This document shows, in pieces, positions 5,816 through 8,170 of a stretch of 8,170 bases of DNA. Numbering within the stretch: position 1 is the first letter of the stretch; the number at the start of each line of letters is the position of its first letter. The position numbers were made by a program, and so were the translations under genes. The notes under the pieces were generated by a model. The model ran no database searches, was not told where the DNA came from, and worked only from the letters and a program-made list of their open reading frames with translations. Origin of the DNA: an uncultured Thalassolituus sp. (lineage in GTDB: Bacteria > Pseudomonadota > Gammaproteobacteria > Pseudomonadales > Oceanobacteraceae); contig CAJXIT010000153.1 of the NCBI GenBank assembly GCA_913054055.1, forward strand, positions 1-8,170, in the 5' to 3' direction.

Positions 5816-7162
5816 ATGACATTAAGCGATGCATTATTAGAGCAAATCATAGAAGGGGCACTGCTGGCCTCTGGGCAAACCTTAAGTGTTGATCGTATTC
5901 AAAGTTTATTTGAAGAAGGTTTAGAGCCTGAAAAAGAGCGCATTTTGATCATACTTGAACGCATTGGTGAAAAGTGTGCCAACAATGGTTACGAGTTGAA
6001 AAAAGTCGCAACCGGTTACCGCTTTCAAGTTAAACAAGACATGATGAAGTGGGTAAGCCGTTTGTGGGATGAAAAGCCACAAAGATACAGCCGTGCATTA
6101 CTAGAAACATTATCGATTATTGCTTATCGCCAGCCCTGTACCCGTGGTGAAATTGAAGACGTTCGTGGTGTGGCTGTTAGTTCTCATATCACAAAAACCT
6201 TAGTTGAGCGTGAATGGATTCAGGTTGTGGGGCACAGAGATGTACCGGGTCGTCCTGCCATGTACGCCACCACAAAAATGTTTTTAGATTATTTTAATTT
6301 AGAGTCATTGGATCAATTGCCAACGTTAGAAGAGATTCAAGAGATTGCAGATGCGAACCATGCTCTTGAATTGGAAGACAAAAAAGAAGAAGGCAACTTC
6401 GATTTATCTATTACCGTTGAAGAAATGGGTGACAGTGAAAATTTACAAAGTGCGGCAGCGGATTTAGAAGCCGCAGATGCCATGGTTAAACAAGTGGAAG
6501 ACAACTTGTTTGCTAAAGCAGAAGAGGAAGAGCAGGCAGAAAAAGAAGCGGCGGATTTATTGGCCAATACATCTTCGAAAGTGTTGGAAGCTGAACAAGA
6601 AGTGGCTTCATCTGATGAAGCCGTATTCGCCGTGTCTGATGCATTGCGTGAAAGTTTAGAAGGAGATGCTCAACCTGAAGAAATGACGGAAGAGCAACTG
6701 GCGGAAGCCACGATTGCCCGAATGATTGCAGAACAAGAAGCATTGCTTAAGCAAGATGGTAAAGGCACGAGTTCTTTCGACTCTAAGCCTGCTGCCCCTC
6801 AAGAAACTGCTACACTTAATGAAGATTCAAGTGATGCTGCTGAAACTGAATCCATAGTCGAGTCACCATCAGAAGATGACGCTCTATTGGCCAGTGCAGG
6901 CTTTGGCTCTTACAAAAATGAAAACGATGTGATCGATTCAGATGCACCTTCCGTTTTTGGAAACAGTAGTGAACCTGAAGCTGCCCCTGCTACCGAGTCT
7001 GATGATGAAGATGCGCTAGCAGCAGCACTAGAAGAAGAAATGATGGCTCAGCTTGAAGCTGAACAAGAAGCCTTGCTTGAAGAGCAAACTTCGCAAATAG
7101 ATGAACAGTCGTCAGGTGAAGGCAATACCAGCCTTTCAGACTTGGCGAAAAAGTTTGATTAA
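5816..7162 (+). CDS. scpB: segregation and condensation protein ScpB with long acidic C-terminal tail
   Basis: ScpB is the dimeric winged-helix partner (Kite protein) that binds the linker of ScpA in the Smc-ScpAB condensin. The conserved part covers residues 1 to about 175: a first winged helix (L-L-E-Q-I-I-E-G-A-L-L-A-S-G at 7-20 through G-Y-R-F-Q-V at 67-72), then a second with A-L-L-E-T-L-S-I-I-A-Y-R-Q-P at 94-107, D-V-R-G-V at 115-119 and G-R-P-A-M-Y-A-T-T at 145-153. The protein has 448 residues, far more than the usual 190-280. Residues 181-448 are a low-complexity acidic tail: by hand count 74 D/E against 14 K/R, with A, S and Q, no Cys or Trp, and a closing S-L-S-D-L-A-K-K-F-D. Codon use and base composition look like the rest of the window, and the frame is open throughout, so this is not a frameshifted fusion. 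It follows scpA by 57 bp and precedes rluB by 52. Confidence 0.93.
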   Translation: MTLSDALLEQIIEGALLASGQTLSVDRIQSLFEEGLEPEKERILIILERIGEKCANNGYELKKVATGYRFQVKQDMMKWVSRLWDEKPQRYSRALLETLSIIAYRQPCTRGEIEDVRGVAVSSHITKTLVEREWIQVVGHRDVPGRPAMYATTKMFLDYFNLESLDQLPTLEEIQEIADANHALELEDKKEEGNFDLSITVEEMGDSENLQSAAADLEAADAMVKQVEDNLFAKAEEEEQAEKEAADLLANTSSKVLEAEQEVASSDEAVFAVSDALRESLEGDAQPEEMTEEQLAEATIARMIAEQEALLKQDGKGTSSFDSKPAAPQETATLNEDSSDAAETESIVESPSEDDALLASAGFGSYKNENDVIDSDAPSVFGNSSEPEAAPATESDDEDALAAALEEEMMAQLEAEQEALLEEQTSQIDEQSSGEGNTSLSDLAKKFD

Positions 7163-7172
7163 TCCAAGATAG

Positions 7173-7191
7173 GCAAAACATACTGTTTTGC
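7173..7191 (+). repeat. perfect hairpin between scpB and rluB
   Basis: GCAAAAC at 7173-7179 pairs exactly with GTTTTGC at 7185-7191 around the loop ATACT. No T-run follows, so it does not look like an intrinsic terminator. It lies 12 bases before the rluB ribosome site and might act as an RNA processing or stability element; that is inference. Confidence 0.5.
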
Positions 7192-7203
7192 TAACTCAGA
7201 AAC

Positions 7204-7207
7204 GGAG
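7204..7207 (+). promoter_or_regulatory. rluB: rluB ribosome binding site
   Basis: GGAG at 7204-7207 lies seven bases before the ATG at 7215. This decides the start of rluB at 7215 rather than the in-frame TTG at 7188, which lies inside the preceding hairpin and would add nine residues foreign to the family. Confidence 0.75.
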
Positions 7208-7214
7208 TAAGTTG

Positions 7215-8084
7215 ATGAGTGAAAAACTGCAAAAAATCCTAGCCCAAGCAGGCATAGGTTCCCGTCGTGAGATGGAACGTTGGATTGAACAAGGTCGCGT
7301 AAAACTAAATGGTGAAGTTGCCAAGTTAGGTGAGCGTGCCGAATCAAAAGACGAAATAAAAGTGGATGACGTCGTCGTTGACCACAAAAGCAAAAAAGCC
7401 CGCCGAGTGCTTGTGTACAACAAACCCGAAGGGGAAGTGTGTACGCGAGACGATCCAGAAGGGCGCCCAACGGTATTTGACAACCTGCCTAAACTTAAAG
7501 GTGAGCGTTGGATTGCAGTGGGCCGTTTAGACATAAACACGTCAGGTTTATTGTTATTCACCACTGATGGTGAATTGGCCAATAAACTGATGCACCCAAG
7601 CACCAATACGGTAGACCGTGAATACGCGGTGCGCGTAGCCGGTGAAGTGACCGATGAAGTCATTGAAACGTTGAAAAAAGGTGTGCTTTTAGAAGATGGC
7701 ATGGCGAAATTCACTGACGTTCAATTTTTTGATGGTGACGGTTATAATCAGTGGTATCACGTGTGCATTATGGAAGGCCGTAACCGAGAAGTGCGTCGTT
7801 TATGGGAAAGCCAAGAGATGAAAGTGTCTCGTCTTAAGCGTGTACGCTATGGCTGTATTTTCTTACCGAAAAAAGTATCCGCGGGTAAATGGATTGAGCT
7901 GGGACAGAAAGAAACCAACGACCTTTCTGGTTTGGTGGGATTGGATCCTAAGCCAGTGGCTAAGTTAGATCCGCAAGAGTTAAAGCAATATAAACGTGCT
8001 GCGGATCGTCAACGTACTCGCCAAAAAGCGGGTCACGGTGCGAAAAAAGCAGGGCCAAGTCGTAAGGCTCGAATAGATTCGTAA
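7215..8084 (+). CDS. rluB: 23S rRNA pseudouridine(2605) synthase RluB
   Basis: This 289-residue protein belongs to the RsuA/RluB/E/F family of pseudouridine synthases and is close in length to E. coli RluB (about 290). An S4 RNA-binding domain occupies about residues 3-50 (K-L-Q-K-I-L-A-Q-A-G-I-G-S-R-R), followed by V-Y-N-K-P-E-G at 67-73 and the catalytic loop G-R-L-D-I-N-T-S-G-L-L-L at 103-114, with Asp106 as the nucleophile. G-R-N-R-E-V-R-R-L lies further on. The C-terminus, about the last 45 residues, is very basic (K/R/Q-rich), typical of RluB and suited to rRNA contact. It converts U2605 of 23S rRNA to pseudouridine. The choice of RluB over its paralogues rests on the basic tail, the length and the conserved scpA-scpB-rluB order. 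Family sure, target position likely. Confidence 0.94.
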   Translation: MSEKLQKILAQAGIGSRREMERWIEQGRVKLNGEVAKLGERAESKDEIKVDDVVVDHKSKKARRVLVYNKPEGEVCTRDDPEGRPTVFDNLPKLKGERWIAVGRLDINTSGLLLFTTDGELANKLMHPSTNTVDREYAVRVAGEVTDEVIETLKKGVLLEDGMAKFTDVQFFDGDGYNQWYHVCIMEGRNREVRRLWESQEMKVSRLKRVRYGCIFLPKKVSAGKWIELGQKETNDLSGLVGLDPKPVAKLDPQELKQYKRAADRQRTRQKAGHGAKKAGPSRKARIDS

Positions 8085-8134
8085 CTTACAAACACCGTGA
8101 TATTCAAATGAAGCCCAAATAGTGAAAATTGTTT

Positions 8135-8168
8135 AGATCGGAAGAGCACACGTCTGAACTCCAGTCAC
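8135..8168 (+). other. Illumina TruSeq adapter contamination
   Basis: These 34 bases begin AGATCGGAAGAGC and continue with ACACGTCTGAACTCCAGTCAC, identical to the standard Illumina TruSeq (index-side) adapter as known to me. The following GT (8169-8170) would be the first bases of an index. This is library-preparation sequence joined to the contig end, not genomic DNA. Real sequence probably ends at 8134, the adapter's first A coming from A-tailing of the insert. Confidence 0.97.
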
Positions 8169-8170
8169 GT

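Noticed and set aside
6337..6743. Minus-strand open frames opposite the scpB tail.
   Set aside because: Low-complexity Ser/Ala/Leu-rich products are the expected antisense reading of an acidic GAA/GAT-rich tail.
7188..7214. In-frame TTG at 7188 as the rluB start.
   Set aside because: It lies within a perfect hairpin with no ribosome site, while the ATG at 7215 has GGAG seven bases upstream and gives the usual family N-terminus.
7196..7714. Long minus-strand open frame (172 codons) opposite rluB.
   Set aside because: It lies antisense to a clearly conserved gene, is Ser/Thr-rich in the way of antisense frames, and matches no family; the plus-strand gene explains the region.

Overview
The window reads as a block of conserved housekeeping genes from a gammaproteobacterium. 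Every complete gene matches a known family. The gene order (yciI, a membrane protein, a PHP exonuclease, yciO, trpS, scpA, scpB, rluB) is of a kind seen around the yci/scp region of gammaproteobacteria. The moderate GC content and the long-form TrpRS with a [4Fe-4S] motif suggest a marine, Oceanospirillales-like bacterium, but that is inference. I see no mobile element, CRISPR array, tRNA, rRNA, toxin-antitoxin pair or defence locus, and no undescribed multi-gene system.

Minus strand, 1-928. An SH3b plus coiled-coil envelope protein of the YgiM/TIGR04211 type is cut by the left edge. It starts at a GTG at 560. Upstream of it, in the same direction, lies a yciI-like gene. The 149 bp at 929-1077 separate these from the plus-strand genes and must hold divergent promoters.

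Plus strand, 1078-8084, seven genes. A six-segment inner-membrane protein of the VC0807 type overlaps by one base the rnm/yciV PHP-domain 5'-3' exoribonuclease. Then comes yciO. A 134-bp leader with several competing inverted repeats precedes trpS. trpS, scpA and scpB follow closely, then rluB. In function, the block joins rRNA maturation and modification (Rnm, RluB), tRNA charging (TrpRS) and chromosome condensation (ScpA and ScpB, the partners of Smc). ScpA has a long acidic N-terminal extension and ScpB a very long acidic C-terminal tail.

Right edge, 8135-8168. This is not genomic DNA: it matches the standard Illumina TruSeq adapter, so the contig carries untrimmed adapter and real sequence ends at about 8134.

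The observations most worth checking are the adapter, the trpS leader with two copies of an anti-Shine-Dalgarno heptamer, the acidic tails of ScpA and ScpB, and the position and YciB-like pattern of the VC0807-type membrane protein.
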